A stretch of DNA of 64,000 nt, taken from positions 868,001 to 932,000 of the forward strand of contig NZ_CP147243.1 of the NCBI RefSeq assembly GCF_037198285.1, read 5' to 3'. This DNA is from Haladaptatus sp. DJG-WS-42. Its GTDB lineage: Archaea; Halobacteriota; Halobacteria; Halobacteriales; Halococcaceae. Both the position numbers and the translations under genes were made by a program. The notes beneath the pieces are model-generated. The model made no database searches, was not told where the DNA came from, and worked only from the letters and a program-made list of their open reading frames with translations. The stretch's first letter is position 1. The number at the start of each line of letters is the position of its first letter. This document shows positions 17,474-26,869 of this stretch, piece after piece.

Positions 17474-18478
17474 ATGTATCGGGGGCACACGGTCGGCGTT
17501 GTCGTGCCAGCGTACAATGAGGAGGGTTTCGTCGGTGACGTCATCGACGAGATTCCCGAATACGTTGACCGCATCTACGCTGTCGATGACGCCTCCGCAG
17601 ACGGAACGTGGACGGAGATTCGTGAGGCAGCAGCCCGCCTGAACCGCGCCGAAGCAGATACGGCGCGCGTCGCGGACGGTGGCCTCGCGTTCGACCGTCG
17701 TGTCGTCCCGATACAGCACGAAATCAATCGGGGAGCCGGTGGTGCCCTCAAAACGGGCTACCGCCGCGCGCTGGAAGACGGCGTTGACGTGACTTCTACG
17801 TTGGACGCCGACGGCCAGATGGACCCCGACCGACTCACCGACCTTCTCGATCCCATCGTTGCCGGAGAGGCAGACTACACGAAAGGAAACCGGCTCGCAG
17901 AGCCCGCGTTTCTGGACGCCATGCCTCGCTTTCGGCTCGTCGGAAACGTGCTGCTCTCGTTTCTGACGAAAATTGCGAGTGGCTACTGGCAAATCGCCGA
18001 TTCACAGAACGGCTACACCGCCATCAGCCACGACGCGCTCGAAGCCGTTGACATTCAAAGCCTCTACGAGTACTACGGCTACTGCAACGAGCTTCTGGTG
18101 CGACTCAACATCCACGACATGCGGGTCGCCGACGTGGCGATGCCCGCAGAGTACGGCGATGAGGAGAGTTCCATTGACTACACCAGCTACATCCCGAAGG
18201 TGTCTGGCATGTTGTTCCGGAACTTCCTCTCCCGACTCAAGAAAAAATACCTCGTGACGGGCTTTCACCCGCTGGCGCTGTTTTACCTCGCGGGCATCGG
18301 CACGCTCGGGTTGACGGGCATTTTCCTGCTCACAACCCTCGTGACCCTGTTTACCGCGGGGTCCGCGTTCGTGGCGTTCGCCACGACCATCGTGACGGGG
18401 CTGTTCGCAACGCTGTTCGTCCTGCTTGCGATTAGCTTCGACCACGCCGCAAATGAGCACCTGGAGGTGCCCGCCTGA
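17474..18478 (+). CDS. Family 2 glycosyltransferase with C-terminal membrane helices
   Basis: A 334-residue GT-A enzyme. Its N-terminal domain reads VGVVVPAYNEEGFVGDVIDEIP, has acidic pairs DDAS at about residue 38 and DADGQM for sugar-nucleotide/metal binding, and then a characteristic KGNRL segment. Two C-terminal helices (about 268-325) anchor it. The profile fits dolichol-phosphate sugar synthases or AglD/AglJ-like enzymes of haloarchaeal N-glycosylation. It follows the dehydrogenase by 2 nt and abuts the next gene by one base. Confidence 0.9.
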   Translation: MYRGHTVGVVVPAYNEEGFVGDVIDEIPEYVDRIYAVDDASADGTWTEIREAAARLNRAEADTARVADGGLAFDRRVVPIQHEINRGAGGALKTGYRRALEDGVDVTSTLDADGQMDPDRLTDLLDPIVAGEADYTKGNRLAEPAFLDAMPRFRLVGNVLLSFLTKIASGYWQIADSQNGYTAISHDALEAVDIQSLYEYYGYCNELLVRLNIHDMRVADVAMPAEYGDEESSIDYTSYIPKVSGMLFRNFLSRLKKKYLVTGFHPLALFYLAGIGTLGLTGIFLLTTLVTLFTAGSAFVAFATTIVTGLFATLFVLLAISFDHAANEHLEVPA

Positions 18479-19497
18479 TGCGGGTGATGGTTACTATCCA
18501 ACATCCGGCTCACGTCCACTTCTTCCGCCACGCAATCGCGGAGTTGGAGGACGACGGCCACGAAGTCCACGTCTTCGCCCGCGACAAGGAGATGGCCCTC
18601 GACTTGCTCTCCCGCTTCGACATCGACCACGAAGTGCTCGCGGGAACGGGCAGTGGCCTCTCCCAACTCGCCCGCGTGCAAGCCGTCTACGAGGCGCGCC
18701 TCCTGAACCGAGCCCGCGACATCGAACCCGACGTCATCACCGCCATCGGCGGGGTGGCGGCGGCCCACGTCTCACGGCTCGTCGGCGCGAAGAGTCTCGT
18801 GTTCTACGACACAGAACACGCAACCATCATCAAGGGGCTTGCCTACCCGTTCGCCCACCGCATCGCAACCCCTGATTGCTACCGCGACACGATTGGCCCC
18901 CACCAACGGCGCTACCCGAGCTATCACGAACTCGCCTACCTCCACCCCGACCGCTTCGAGGTGGACGAGTCGAAAGTGCCCGAGGTCGCGGAAACCGACG
19001 ACAAGTTGGTCGTCCTCAGACTCATCGAGTGGGGCGCGTCCCACGACATGGGCAAGGGCGGCTTCGACGATGTCGAAGAAGTCGTCTCACGGCTCGAAGC
19101 CGCGGGCGCAGAAGTCGTCATCACCGCAGAGGGCGACTTCCCCGACGCGCTCGCCGCAAAGCAGATTTCGGTGGCTCCCCACGAAATTCACCACCTGCTC
19201 GGCGCAGCCGACCTATTTATCGGCGAGGGTGCGACGATGGCCGCCGAAAGTGCGGTGCTCGGCACGCCCGCCGTTTACGTAAACTCCCTCACTATGGGCT
19301 ACACTGACGAATTAGACGAGGCGTACGGCCTCCTGTTCAACTGCAACGGCGAGAATCGCCACGAGCAGGCACTCGAGACGGCCGTCTCGCTCCTCGAAGG
19401 CGACACCGACTGGGCGGCAAAACGCGAATCCCTCCTCGCGGACAAGGTCGATACGACCGACGTCATCCGCGAGCAATTACGCGAGGTGACCGCATGA
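18478..19497 (+). CDS. DUF354 glycosyltransferase-like protein
   Basis: A 339-residue protein of the DUF354 family, which has a MurG/GT-B-like fold. It begins RVMVTIQHPAHVHFFRHAI and has the typical AIGGVAAAHVSRLVGAKSLVFYDTEHA segment plus a C-terminal GEGATMAAESAVLGTPAVYVNS nucleotide-sugar site. The reaction is not established for the family; context says surface polysaccharide or glycolipid. Its first base overlaps the preceding gene's last, and it overlaps the next by 4 nt. Confidence 0.86.
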   Translation: MRVMVTIQHPAHVHFFRHAIAELEDDGHEVHVFARDKEMALDLLSRFDIDHEVLAGTGSGLSQLARVQAVYEARLLNRARDIEPDVITAIGGVAAAHVSRLVGAKSLVFYDTEHATIIKGLAYPFAHRIATPDCYRDTIGPHQRRYPSYHELAYLHPDRFEVDESKVPEVAETDDKLVVLRLIEWGASHDMGKGGFDDVEEVVSRLEAAGAEVVITAEGDFPDALAAKQISVAPHEIHHLLGAADLFIGEGATMAAESAVLGTPAVYVNSLTMGYTDELDEAYGLLFNCNGENRHEQALETAVSLLEGDTDWAAKRESLLADKVDTTDVIREQLREVTA

Positions 19498-20423
19498 AAG
19501 CCCTCCAACTCGTCACGACCCCGCGCCCGTTTTTCGACCAGCAAGTTGAGGGCTTAGAATCGCGGGGTATTTCGGCCCCTGTTCGCGCGATTCCCCGGCC
19601 CGAAACCGGTGGCCGCGGCCCGCGCGAATTGCTCGAATACGTCCCCGATGTGCTCAAAGCCTCCCTTGATGGCGCAGACGTGGTGCATGCGAACTTCGGC
19701 CTCACAGCCCCGTTCGCGCTCGCCCAGCCGCGTCGCCCCGTCGTCATGACGTTTTGGGGCACCGACCTCATGGGGCCGACGTGGCTCCAGAAGGTTTCAG
19801 AGCAGTGTGCTCGCTACGCCGACGCGGTGGTCGTGCCCTCGAAGACGCTCTCTGAACGCCTCGACATCGAGCATACAGTGATCCCCTTTGGCGTTGACAC
19901 AGACCTCTTCCGACCCATCGACCGTGCCGAAGCGCGCGAGCACCTTGGTTGGGACACAGACGAAACCGTGGCGCTGTTTCCGTACGAGACCGACCGCGAC
20001 GTGAAAGACTACCCACGAGCAAAGCGGGTGGTCTCCGCCGCGGAAGGTACTGTTACCATCAAACCGATTTCAGGAGTTGACTACGACGAGATGCCGTACT
20101 ATTTCAACGCAAGCGACCTCGTGCTCGTCACCTCGAAACGCGAGAGCGGGCCGATGGTCGTGAAAGAAGCCGCGGCGTGTAACGTGCCCGTGGTCTCGAC
20201 CGACGTGGGGTTCGCCCGCGACGTGCTCGAACCGGTGGCGAACAGCTTCGTTGGCAACACCGACGCCGAACTCACCGCTGCCGTGGAGAAGGTTTCTGCC
20301 GCAGAAACCCGCTCTGACGGCCGTGAGACCATCGACTGTCTGAGCATCGACGAGATGACCGACCGGCTCCTGTCGGTGTATCACGACGTGACCTGCCCGA
20401 TGGCGGAGGTGCGCCATGGGTAG
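19494..20423 (+). CDS. Family 4-like (GT-B) glycosyltransferase
   Basis: A 309-residue GT-B protein. N-terminal acceptor domain, then VIPFGVDTDLFRPIDRAEAREHLGW at the start of the C-terminal domain and KRESGPMVVKEAAACNVPVVSTDVG, the Glu-containing motif of GT4/GT1 donor sites. Somewhat short for the family (usually 350-400). It overlaps both neighbours by a few bases (ATGA upstream; ATGGG start of the next gene inside it), so the operon is tightly coupled. Confidence 0.88.
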   Translation: MKALQLVTTPRPFFDQQVEGLESRGISAPVRAIPRPETGGRGPRELLEYVPDVLKASLDGADVVHANFGLTAPFALAQPRRPVVMTFWGTDLMGPTWLQKVSEQCARYADAVVVPSKTLSERLDIEHTVIPFGVDTDLFRPIDRAEAREHLGWDTDETVALFPYETDRDVKDYPRAKRVVSAAEGTVTIKPISGVDYDEMPYYFNASDLVLVTSKRESGPMVVKEAAACNVPVVSTDVGFARDVLEPVANSFVGNTDAELTAAVEKVSAAETRSDGRETIDCLSIDEMTDRLLSVYHDVTCPMAEVRHG

Positions 20424-22401
20424 ACTCAAGCGATTGCTGGCCTACCGGCATCTCGACAAGGACGCCGCCATCCTCGGGCTCCTGCTAGCGATTGGGCTGT
20501 TCCCGCTGCGCTTTTTCGCCTCCCAAATCTATATCAAGACGATTCCGCTCGTCCTCGGGACGGCGTGTATCCTCTACTTGCTGACGCTGCGCTTCGAAGG
20601 CGGCGACACGGCAGGTCACCCGACGTTACCGGTTGGCCTCTCACGACTGCTCCCGAGCATCGTCTTCACCGGTATCGCGGCGCTCATCATGATTGCGTCG
20701 CTCGGCGGCGGGCGTGTCTCGATATTCTTCGACCTGTCGAGCATTATCGGGGTGCTCATCCTGTTCCAGATACTGTTCGCCCCGGACGAAGACATCCGCC
20801 CGCGGTGGTTGCTCGCCCAGATTGTGACGTTCGCCGTCGTGCTCCGACTCTCCGCGCTGTTCACCTCGCCGGGGTACATCGGCATCGACATCTGGACGCA
20901 CATGGAGCAGATTGCGCGGCCGATTTACGAACAGCGCAGTCTGGCGGCGATTTCCGATGACAAACACTACGCTGCGCCGTTCTTCCACCTGCTGGTTGTC
21001 GGGGTCGCCATCCTGTTCGAGGTGTCGCTGCGCGACGCGCTCTACCTCTCGCTCGGGCTGGCGATGCCGTTTGCCGTGTTGCTCATCTACTCGACGACAA
21101 GACTGCTCGTCGCCACCCGCTGGGCGCTGTTCGCCGCCGCCATCTACGGCGTGGGCGACTACGTGCTCGAATGGGGACTGCACCTCATTCCGACGAGCCA
21201 CGGCCTCCTGCTGTTCCTCGCCGTGCTCTATGCGATGGTACGGGTGATGCAGACTGAACACGAACTCAAAGACCTCGTGTTGCTGTTGTTCTTCAGCATG
21301 GCACTCATCATGACCCACCAGGTGTCGTCGTTCATCATGATGGTGGTCGTCGGCTCTGCGGTCGTCGCCCAAATAATCCTAAGCCTCGACCTGTTCAAGC
21401 CCGATGCCGTCCGTCCCGACGCGGTGAGCTTCACTCCGGCGGTAAACCTCTCGGGGCTGCTCGTGTTCGACGCCGGGTTCATCACGTTCATGTGGTCGTT
21501 CACCCCGTATCGCGGGAACTCGTTCCTCGAAACGGTGTTGAGCTATCTGAGTCGAACGCTCGGTGACACCGCTGGCTTCCTGAACCTTGCGAGCGGTAGC
21601 GGAGCGGGAAGCTCTGCCGGAGCCAGTTCTGGCCCGACGCTCGTCGAGCAAATCGCGCTCTACGTGGACACGATTGGCTTCCTCCTCTTGCTGTTTGTCG
21701 CAATCGTCGGGTGTCTCTACGTCCTGCGCCGCGAGCGCTCCAGACACTCGGTGTTCACCCTGCTCATCGCGAGCGTCATCATGCTCGTGTTCGTGCTTGG
21801 CCTGCCGATGTTCGGGATTCGTAACTTCATCCCACAACGCTGGTTCGCGTTCCTCTACGCACCGCTCGCCATCATGGGTGCAATTGGCGTCCGGCACATG
21901 TCCTTTAACCTCTATCCGAAGGTCGTGGTCGCCGTCATGCTCATGTTCGTCCTCATCTTCCCGGGGATGATGATTATGTCGAGCCACGGGGCCATCGACA
22001 ACCCGGTCTTCGACCAAGACCGTGCTCGGCTCAGCTACACCGAACAGGAACTCGACGCCGTCCACACAGTCGGGACGATGACTGGCCGCCCGGATTCAGA
22101 GGAGATTCGCCCGAACGAGGTGATCTACACGGACCATCCGTACCAGACGGTGTTCTTCCGCTCTGACACCTACATGGCCGATGCGGCCGTCGTGAACGAT
22201 ACAGACCCCGTCACCCACGACGTGGTGATGTATCGCGCGGCCCAGAACGAGGAAGCGACGTTCTTCCAGAACTATCCGGAAGGAAGCAACACGAGCGTCG
22301 CGAAAATCCGCAACATCCCGCAAGACCGCCTCTGCCGGGTGGGCATGGACAACCTCTACTCGAACGGCGACGTGGTGCTCTGTTCGAACGGGGCGATCTA
22401 A
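20416..22401 (+). CDS. Large polytopic membrane protein of the glycan operon
   Basis: A 661-residue protein with about 13-14 hydrophobic helices spread over residues 20-525 and a soluble, extracytoplasmic-looking C-terminus of about 130 residues. Alternating helix/loop layout and conserved-looking HYAAPFFH and MTHQVSSF loops recall DUF2206 / GT-C-like membrane glycosyltransferases or polysaccharide polymerases. I see no classic DxD or WWDYG motif, so it is not an obvious AglB. The last gene of the operon; its likely role is polymer assembly or transfer (inference). Confidence 0.75.
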   Translation: MGRLKRLLAYRHLDKDAAILGLLLAIGLFPLRFFASQIYIKTIPLVLGTACILYLLTLRFEGGDTAGHPTLPVGLSRLLPSIVFTGIAALIMIASLGGGRVSIFFDLSSIIGVLILFQILFAPDEDIRPRWLLAQIVTFAVVLRLSALFTSPGYIGIDIWTHMEQIARPIYEQRSLAAISDDKHYAAPFFHLLVVGVAILFEVSLRDALYLSLGLAMPFAVLLIYSTTRLLVATRWALFAAAIYGVGDYVLEWGLHLIPTSHGLLLFLAVLYAMVRVMQTEHELKDLVLLLFFSMALIMTHQVSSFIMMVVVGSAVVAQIILSLDLFKPDAVRPDAVSFTPAVNLSGLLVFDAGFITFMWSFTPYRGNSFLETVLSYLSRTLGDTAGFLNLASGSGAGSSAGASSGPTLVEQIALYVDTIGFLLLLFVAIVGCLYVLRRERSRHSVFTLLIASVIMLVFVLGLPMFGIRNFIPQRWFAFLYAPLAIMGAIGVRHMSFNLYPKVVVAVMLMFVLIFPGMMIMSSHGAIDNPVFDQDRARLSYTEQELDAVHTVGTMTGRPDSEEIRPNEVIYTDHPYQTVFFRSDTYMADAAVVNDTDPVTHDVVMYRAAQNEEATFFQNYPEGSNTSVAKIRNIPQDRLCRVGMDNLYSNGDVVLCSNGAI

Positions 22402-22420
22402 TCGCGGCTTTGTATTGAAA

Positions 22421-23464
22421 TCACGCGACCACTTCTTGGACATTGACGCTGTAGAGCGTCTCCTCGATTGTACAGTAGTACTGGTTTCGTTCGCCCCATC
22501 GTCCCTTTGCAGTGAGACGGAATTTGAGTTCCATCGCGGCGTCGGGAACGGGGTCTGAAGCGTCATAGTGGTGATTCTCCAAGAGGTCGTCCAACACCGC
22601 CCGCTCCTCGCTTGGAAGGTCGTCCGGGTTCAGCGTCGCAGCCACAAACGGCGCGATACGCTTGCCGAGTGCGGTCGGCGAGCCTGCGTCAAGCCGGGCT
22701 GCTGCGTACTCGTAGGTGACCATCTCGACCGACTGTGTCCCGCGGAATTCGATGGCGTAGTACTCGGCATCGTATTCGACGAAGGAGGGGTCGTCATCGA
22801 TGAGTTGTGACTGTTCGACGGCTGTCTTTGAGTCGTACACGTAGCCGTACCCGGCGCTGAAACAGCCCTCTTGGGCGAACGTATCTTCTCCGAGAAACAG
22901 GAACGATGCTTGGTCTTCCGCAGAGAGATTTTCGAAGGCAACCGCTTCGTTTCGCGCGCGTTGGGCGTCCCATTTCGCACTGCGCGGGCACTTCGAAATA
23001 GCGTCGAGAGTGAATTGCTGTGCGGTCGCCTCCTGCCGTTCGGTCGCTTCGACCGACAGGTGATACGTCTCGTCACCTGTGGAGACGAACTCGTGGCCGT
23101 TCATTCCGGGGCCATCGTACGACTGTCTGGTGGCGGTTCCCTCCTCGACGAGGTCCGTGATTAGCACCTGCGTCGCTTCGTCAAACGAGCCGATATCGCG
23201 TGTAACTCGCTTCCCGAGGTGTTCGTACGTGGGTTCGAACAGCGTGAGTTCGAGGGACCGGCCGCCGCCCGTCACCGCCTGTTGGTCTTCTGTGGTCGTG
23301 CTCGTCGTGGGCGTCTGCGTCTCGTCGGTTGGCACTGGCGCAGGCGGCGGCGTGTCCGTCTCTTCGGGCGTCCCTGAAGAAGCTCCGAGACAACCAGCGA
23401 CCCCCACCGAGAGTGCGCCAGCGCACACAGCGAGGAGACGGCGACGGGTAGGCGGCGAGGGCAT
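22421..23464 (-). CDS. Tat-exported lipoprotein, unknown function
   Basis: A 347-residue surface lipoprotein. The start at 23464 gives MPSPPTRRRLLAVCAGALS with a twin-arginine region and lipobox VAGC. A Pro/Thr-rich linker follows, then a mixed alpha/beta domain with no recognised family. Convergent with the glycan operon (19 nt between stops). TATA-like ACTTATACG lies about 25-30 nt upstream, and a palindrome (23471-23487) occupies the expected transcription start. Upstream in-frame codons were rejected because they would bury the signal peptide. Confidence 0.75.
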   Translation of the reverse strand: MPSPPTRRRLLAVCAGALSVGVAGCLGASSGTPEETDTPPPAPVPTDETQTPTTSTTTEDQQAVTGGGRSLELTLFEPTYEHLGKRVTRDIGSFDEATQVLITDLVEEGTATRQSYDGPGMNGHEFVSTGDETYHLSVEATERQEATAQQFTLDAISKCPRSAKWDAQRARNEAVAFENLSAEDQASFLFLGEDTFAQEGCFSAGYGYVYDSKTAVEQSQLIDDDPSFVEYDAEYYAIEFRGTQSVEMVTYEYAAARLDAGSPTALGKRIAPFVAATLNPDDLPSEERAVLDDLLENHHYDASDPVPDAAMELKFRLTAKGRWGERNQYYCTIEETLYSVNVQEVVA

Positions 23465-23470
23465 GATATG

Positions 23471-23487
23471 ATACCTCACTAAGGTAT
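23471..23487. promoter_or_regulatory. Palindrome at the lipoprotein gene start
   Basis: ATACCT-CACTA-AGGTAT, a perfect 6-bp inverted repeat with a 5-nt spacer. It lies between the TATA-like box and the ATG at 23464, where a repressor would block initiation. Confidence 0.5.
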
Positions 23488-23546
23488 TCGTATAAGTTTT
23501 CTGTGGCGTGGGTACTGTTTTCCCCACGCCTGAGAGACTGCCTGCC

Positions 23547-24185
23547 ATGGAGAAAGCCCTGTACTTCGACCTCGACGGAACCCTGCTTCAGTACGGCGAC
23601 TACTCGGCCATCGTTAGCGAGGCGTTCGAACAAGTGGTTGACCGCGTTGACCCCGCGTGGCACGAGATTCGGAGCAACGCATTCTTCGACGCCTTCGAGC
23701 GATTCGACCCAAACCCCTACGAGACGGGGATGGCCGCGGTGGTCGAACACGCGAACCTCGATGCGTCCGCAGAAACGCTTGCAGAGGCGTGGCTTGCGGC
23801 CGAGCTCGACGCGACAGAACCAACGCCTGCAGCCCACGACCTGCTCTCGGAGTTGGCAACGAAGTACCAACTCGGCGTGCTCACGAACGGCGTCACCCAC
23901 GTCCAAGAGCGTAAGCTCGCCCACCACGGCCTCGACGAGTATTTTGATACCATCGTCTGCTCGTACGACGTGGGCGCGCACAAGCCCGACCCGGCGATGT
24001 TCGAGGTCGCAAAAGACCGACTCGACGCCGATGCGTACGTCATGGTTGGCGACGACCGCGATGCGGACATGCGCCCGGCTGTCGAGGCAGGATTCATGCC
24101 GATTTACGTAAACGAGGGTGCGGAACTGCCGGTGGAGGTTCGCGGTCTCTCAGGGCTTGCCGCGCTCGCGGGGCTGTTCGGATAA
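23547..24185 (+). CDS. HAD-superfamily hydrolase
   Basis: A 212-residue phosphatase of the HAD subfamily I. Motif I DLDGTLL (nucleophile Asp near residue 8), motif II at LGVLTNG, the Lys in AHKPDPAMFEVA, and motif IV as VGDDRDADM. The substrate is unknown, possibly a sugar phosphate or 2-phosphoglycolate-like molecule. The ATG at 23547 starts directly at the first beta-strand. Confidence 0.9.
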   Translation: MEKALYFDLDGTLLQYGDYSAIVSEAFEQVVDRVDPAWHEIRSNAFFDAFERFDPNPYETGMAAVVEHANLDASAETLAEAWLAAELDATEPTPAAHDLLSELATKYQLGVLTNGVTHVQERKLAHHGLDEYFDTIVCSYDVGAHKPDPAMFEVAKDRLDADAYVMVGDDRDADMRPAVEAGFMPIYVNEGAELPVEVRGLSGLAALAGLFG

Positions 24186-24186
24186 G

Positions 24187-25185
24187 TTAGTTTTCAGGCT
24201 GTGAGCCACCGGCGAGGAGGACGAACAGCAAGCCGAGGACAGCGACGAGGCCGACACCCGCGGCGAGAACGGTCTTTCCTTGGCCGTTCTCGCGGATGCC
24301 ATTTTGCGTCGCCCAGAGGATGCCGGGGTAGTGGCGGGTGCGGGCGTTCGACCGGACGAAGTACTGGAGGCCGGTCATGATGTTGCCTTCGTTGAGATAG
24401 AGTTTGGCGAGCACGAGATTGTGGCTCCCGCGCACATCGTGACCTTTTGCCTCTAAGTCGTCAACGACGTCCGAGAATTTCTCTAAGTACTTCTCGTCGG
24501 CCTCACGCACGATGTCCGCCGGCGGGTCGCCCGATTCGTGACGGACGACGAGCGGTTCTGCGACGTGGGCGAGTTTCCCCTCGCGCAGGACGCGCATCAG
24601 GAACTCGGGGTCTTGGAACCGCCGGAAGGTGGTGTCGAAGCCCTCGATTTTGCGTGCCACGTCCGTCCGAACCATGAGCGTCGAACCCGCGCTCGTGTGC
24701 AGGCGGTCTGCGAGCACCTCTTCGACGAGTTCGTCGCCGCCTTCGGTCGGGGTGTCGGGGTCGGATTTCGAGAGGAACGAGGCGGCGAGCGAGCGCATCG
24801 GGCCGCTCGTGCCTTTCGTCTTCATGTCCACGTCGCAGTAGACCGCGACCCAGTCGTCGCCTTTCGATTCGAGATAGTCCACCTGTCGTTCGAGTTTGAG
24901 CGGCAGCCACTCGTCGTCAGAATCAAGGAAGGCGACGTATTCGCCCTCCGCGTGCTCGATACCAGTGTTTCGCGCGGCGGGTGCGCCCTGATTTTCCTCG
25001 TGTTCGACGAATTTTACGCGGTCGTCGTCGTAGCCGGTGACGACCTCCTTCGTGTCGTCCGTCGAGCCGTCGTCCACGACGAGTAGTTCGAAGTCGTCGT
25101 AGGTCTGGGCGAGGACGCTGTCGATGGCGTGAGTCACCTCTTCGCTGCGGTTGTAGGTTGGAATGACGACGCTTACGGTGGGCAT
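24187..25185 (-). CDS. Family 2 glycosyltransferase with C-terminal membrane helix
   Basis: A 332-residue GT-A enzyme: VSVVIPTYNRSEEVTHAIDSVLAQTYDDFELLVVDDGSTDDT, then FLDSDDEW as the DxD metal site. A single C-terminal helix (about 305-325) anchors it. It probably adds one sugar to a surface glycan or lipid carrier. Preceded by one surface-regulon promoter element (8-mer ends 30 nt before the ATG). The stop abuts the HAD gene convergently. Confidence 0.92.
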   Translation of the reverse strand: MPTVSVVIPTYNRSEEVTHAIDSVLAQTYDDFELLVVDDGSTDDTKEVVTGYDDDRVKFVEHEENQGAPAARNTGIEHAEGEYVAFLDSDDEWLPLKLERQVDYLESKGDDWVAVYCDVDMKTKGTSGPMRSLAASFLSKSDPDTPTEGGDELVEEVLADRLHTSAGSTLMVRTDVARKIEGFDTTFRRFQDPEFLMRVLREGKLAHVAEPLVVRHESGDPPADIVREADEKYLEKFSDVVDDLEAKGHDVRGSHNLVLAKLYLNEGNIMTGLQYFVRSNARTRHYPGILWATQNGIRENGQGKTVLAAGVGLVAVLGLLFVLLAGGSQPEN

Positions 25186-25212
25186 CAGTGAGCGAACACA
25201 GACACTCCCCCA

Positions 25213-25234
25213 CCGTTATTATCGGGGGATTAAG
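25213..25234 (-). promoter_or_regulatory. Surface-regulon element of the GT2 gene
   Basis: Minus strand: CTTA-ATCCCCC-GATAATAA-CGG, spacer 7 nt. The 8-mer ends 30 nt before the ATG at 25185. Confidence 0.7.
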
Positions 25235-25235
25235 G

Positions 25236-25811
25236 TCAGTCTGCGCGAGCGTAGCGAACCATGTCCGAGAGCACCGGTGCGCCGTCGTACACCCAGAGCG
25301 CGATGACGCCGAATACGAGCGAGAGTTCGAACACGACCAACGGTGTGAGCCCCTGGGTGGCGAGGTGGTGTATCCAGCGGAAGAAGTACACCGCGGCCCG
25401 GCCGATGAGGCCGCCTTGGTCGGTGCTGTAGGCGGGTAGCGAGACGACCGGCCAGAGCACTCTGCCCACGATTAATGGCTCGTTGAGCAGCAGTGGCTCG
25501 TAGATGAGGTCGCCCACGAGGTGCGAGAGGTGTGCGATGGTGTACGCCGCCACCAGTCGGCGATTTCGCCCGTTCGTGAGCAACAACGCCCCGGCGAGCA
25601 GCGGCCCCATGATGAGGATGGAGTGCATGATGCCGTGGCCCGTCGGCGTGAGGCCGAACGTCCAGCTCAGGGGCTTATCGACGAGGTCGGGTGCCTGTGA
25701 GCCCAGCGCGACGAGGAACGCCGCGGCACCGTCGGGTGAGCGACGGTAGACGGTGTGGGCGAAAAGCGAGTACAACAGGTACGCGAAGGCGAGGTGTTCC
25801 CACGGCCACAT
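25236..25811 (-). CDS. Membrane metal-dependent hydrolase (DUF457/YdjM-like)
   Basis: A 191-residue polytopic protein with His/Asp ligands spread along the helices (WPWEHLAFAY; GSQAPDLVDKPLSW; GHGIMHS; HLSHLVGD), the pattern of the DUF457 family of membrane-bound putative metal hydrolases. About five helices. The stop of the upstream DUF1616 gene lies on its start base, so both are one unit. The substrate is probably a lipid-linked or surface molecule (inference). Confidence 0.85.
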   Translation of the reverse strand: MWPWEHLAFAYLLYSLFAHTVYRRSPDGAAAFLVALGSQAPDLVDKPLSWTFGLTPTGHGIMHSILIMGPLLAGALLLTNGRNRRLVAAYTIAHLSHLVGDLIYEPLLLNEPLIVGRVLWPVVSLPAYSTDQGGLIGRAAVYFFRWIHHLATQGLTPLVVFELSLVFGVIALWVYDGAPVLSDMVRYARAD

Positions 25812-26869
25812 TAGCTTGGGCGTGCGTAAACGGGCTGCGTGGATAGCTGTTGTGACGTGGCCGCGGGCGGCTCGATGTCGCCGCCGCCGTTTACCGTCAC
25901 CCAGCGGTGGATGCTCCGGTAGGCGTTGTCAGCAGACGGGTTCTCCGGCACGTCGCCCTTGTAGAGGTAGAACGCCATCCGGAGGTTGCCGCCGGTCAGG
26001 GTCGGCTCGACGGTGAGGTTCTGGGTGGCGTTCTCACCGTCTGCGACCGATATCTCTTGGCGGAGGAGTTCCTCTTCTTCGACCACCTGTAACTCGCCGT
26101 TGTCGGCTTGCTCGACGCGCTGGAGTTCGCCAACGACGGTGTAAGTCACGTCTTCACCTTCTTCGTTGTTGATGCCGATTGGCACCGCAGCGGACTGGCC
26201 AGCGGCGAACGGGCCAGGAGCCTCCGCTGATTGGCCGGTCGGCACGGAGGCGTAGTAGAGCGCCGAGAACTCTTCAGACTGCGGCGGGACGGTCGCCGCG
26301 AACCCGGCGCTTGCGGCGACCAGCAGCAGGCTGACCGCGAGGAAGATAGTTGGAATTTTCGAGCGTCCCGAGCCAAGCGACCCGGTGTGGCTTGCCGAAT
26401 CCGTGCGCATCCCGAGCGACGGACGATATTGGCGTTCTGCGGGGAGCAAGAGGCGAAGCACGAGCGCCACCACCGCCAACACGAGCGTGAGCGCGCTCAC
26501 GCCGAGGAGGATTGGCGTGGCTTCGAGCGCCCACACAAAGTTCAGGACGAAGACGACGAACGGCACGAGCGCGAGGCTGGCAACGATAGACAGTCCAATG
26601 CGTTCGACCCCACTCATCCCGTAGTTTCCGGGGAGCTTGCGGAGTCCTTTTTTCGGGTCGTCGCGGTCGTGTGCGCCATCTTCAGGGATGCGACCGGGGT
26701 AGAGAGCAGAAACCATCGCATACCCCGGCAACACCAAGATGAGTGGCAGCCCAATGAGAATGCGAAGGGTGCCACTCACGCCCGCGACGAGGATGGCGGC
26801 GTCGGCAAGCAGCGTCAGCGCCACGACCAGCAGTAAGTCCGTCGGAAACGGCGTTCTCGACTCGCTCAT
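25811..26869 (-). CDS. DUF1616 membrane protein
   Basis: A 352-residue protein. Four N-terminal helices (about residues 10-145, with GLPLILVLPGYAMVSALYPGR typical of DUF1616), a fifth near 170-190, then an exported domain of about 150 residues with a beta-sandwich pattern. DUF1616 proteins are common in archaeal glycan loci, but their role is not known. The start overlaps the end of the flippase gene by 4 nt, yet a separate promoter element lies inside that upstream gene. Confidence 0.85.
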   Translation of the reverse strand: MSESRTPFPTDLLLVVALTLLADAAILVAGVSGTLRILIGLPLILVLPGYAMVSALYPGRIPEDGAHDRDDPKKGLRKLPGNYGMSGVERIGLSIVASLALVPFVVFVLNFVWALEATPILLGVSALTLVLAVVALVLRLLLPAERQYRPSLGMRTDSASHTGSLGSGRSKIPTIFLAVSLLLVAASAGFAATVPPQSEEFSALYYASVPTGQSAEAPGPFAAGQSAAVPIGINNEEGEDVTYTVVGELQRVEQADNGELQVVEEEELLRQEISVADGENATQNLTVEPTLTGGNLRMAFYLYKGDVPENPSADNAYRSIHRWVTVNGGGDIEPPAATSQQLSTQPVYARPS

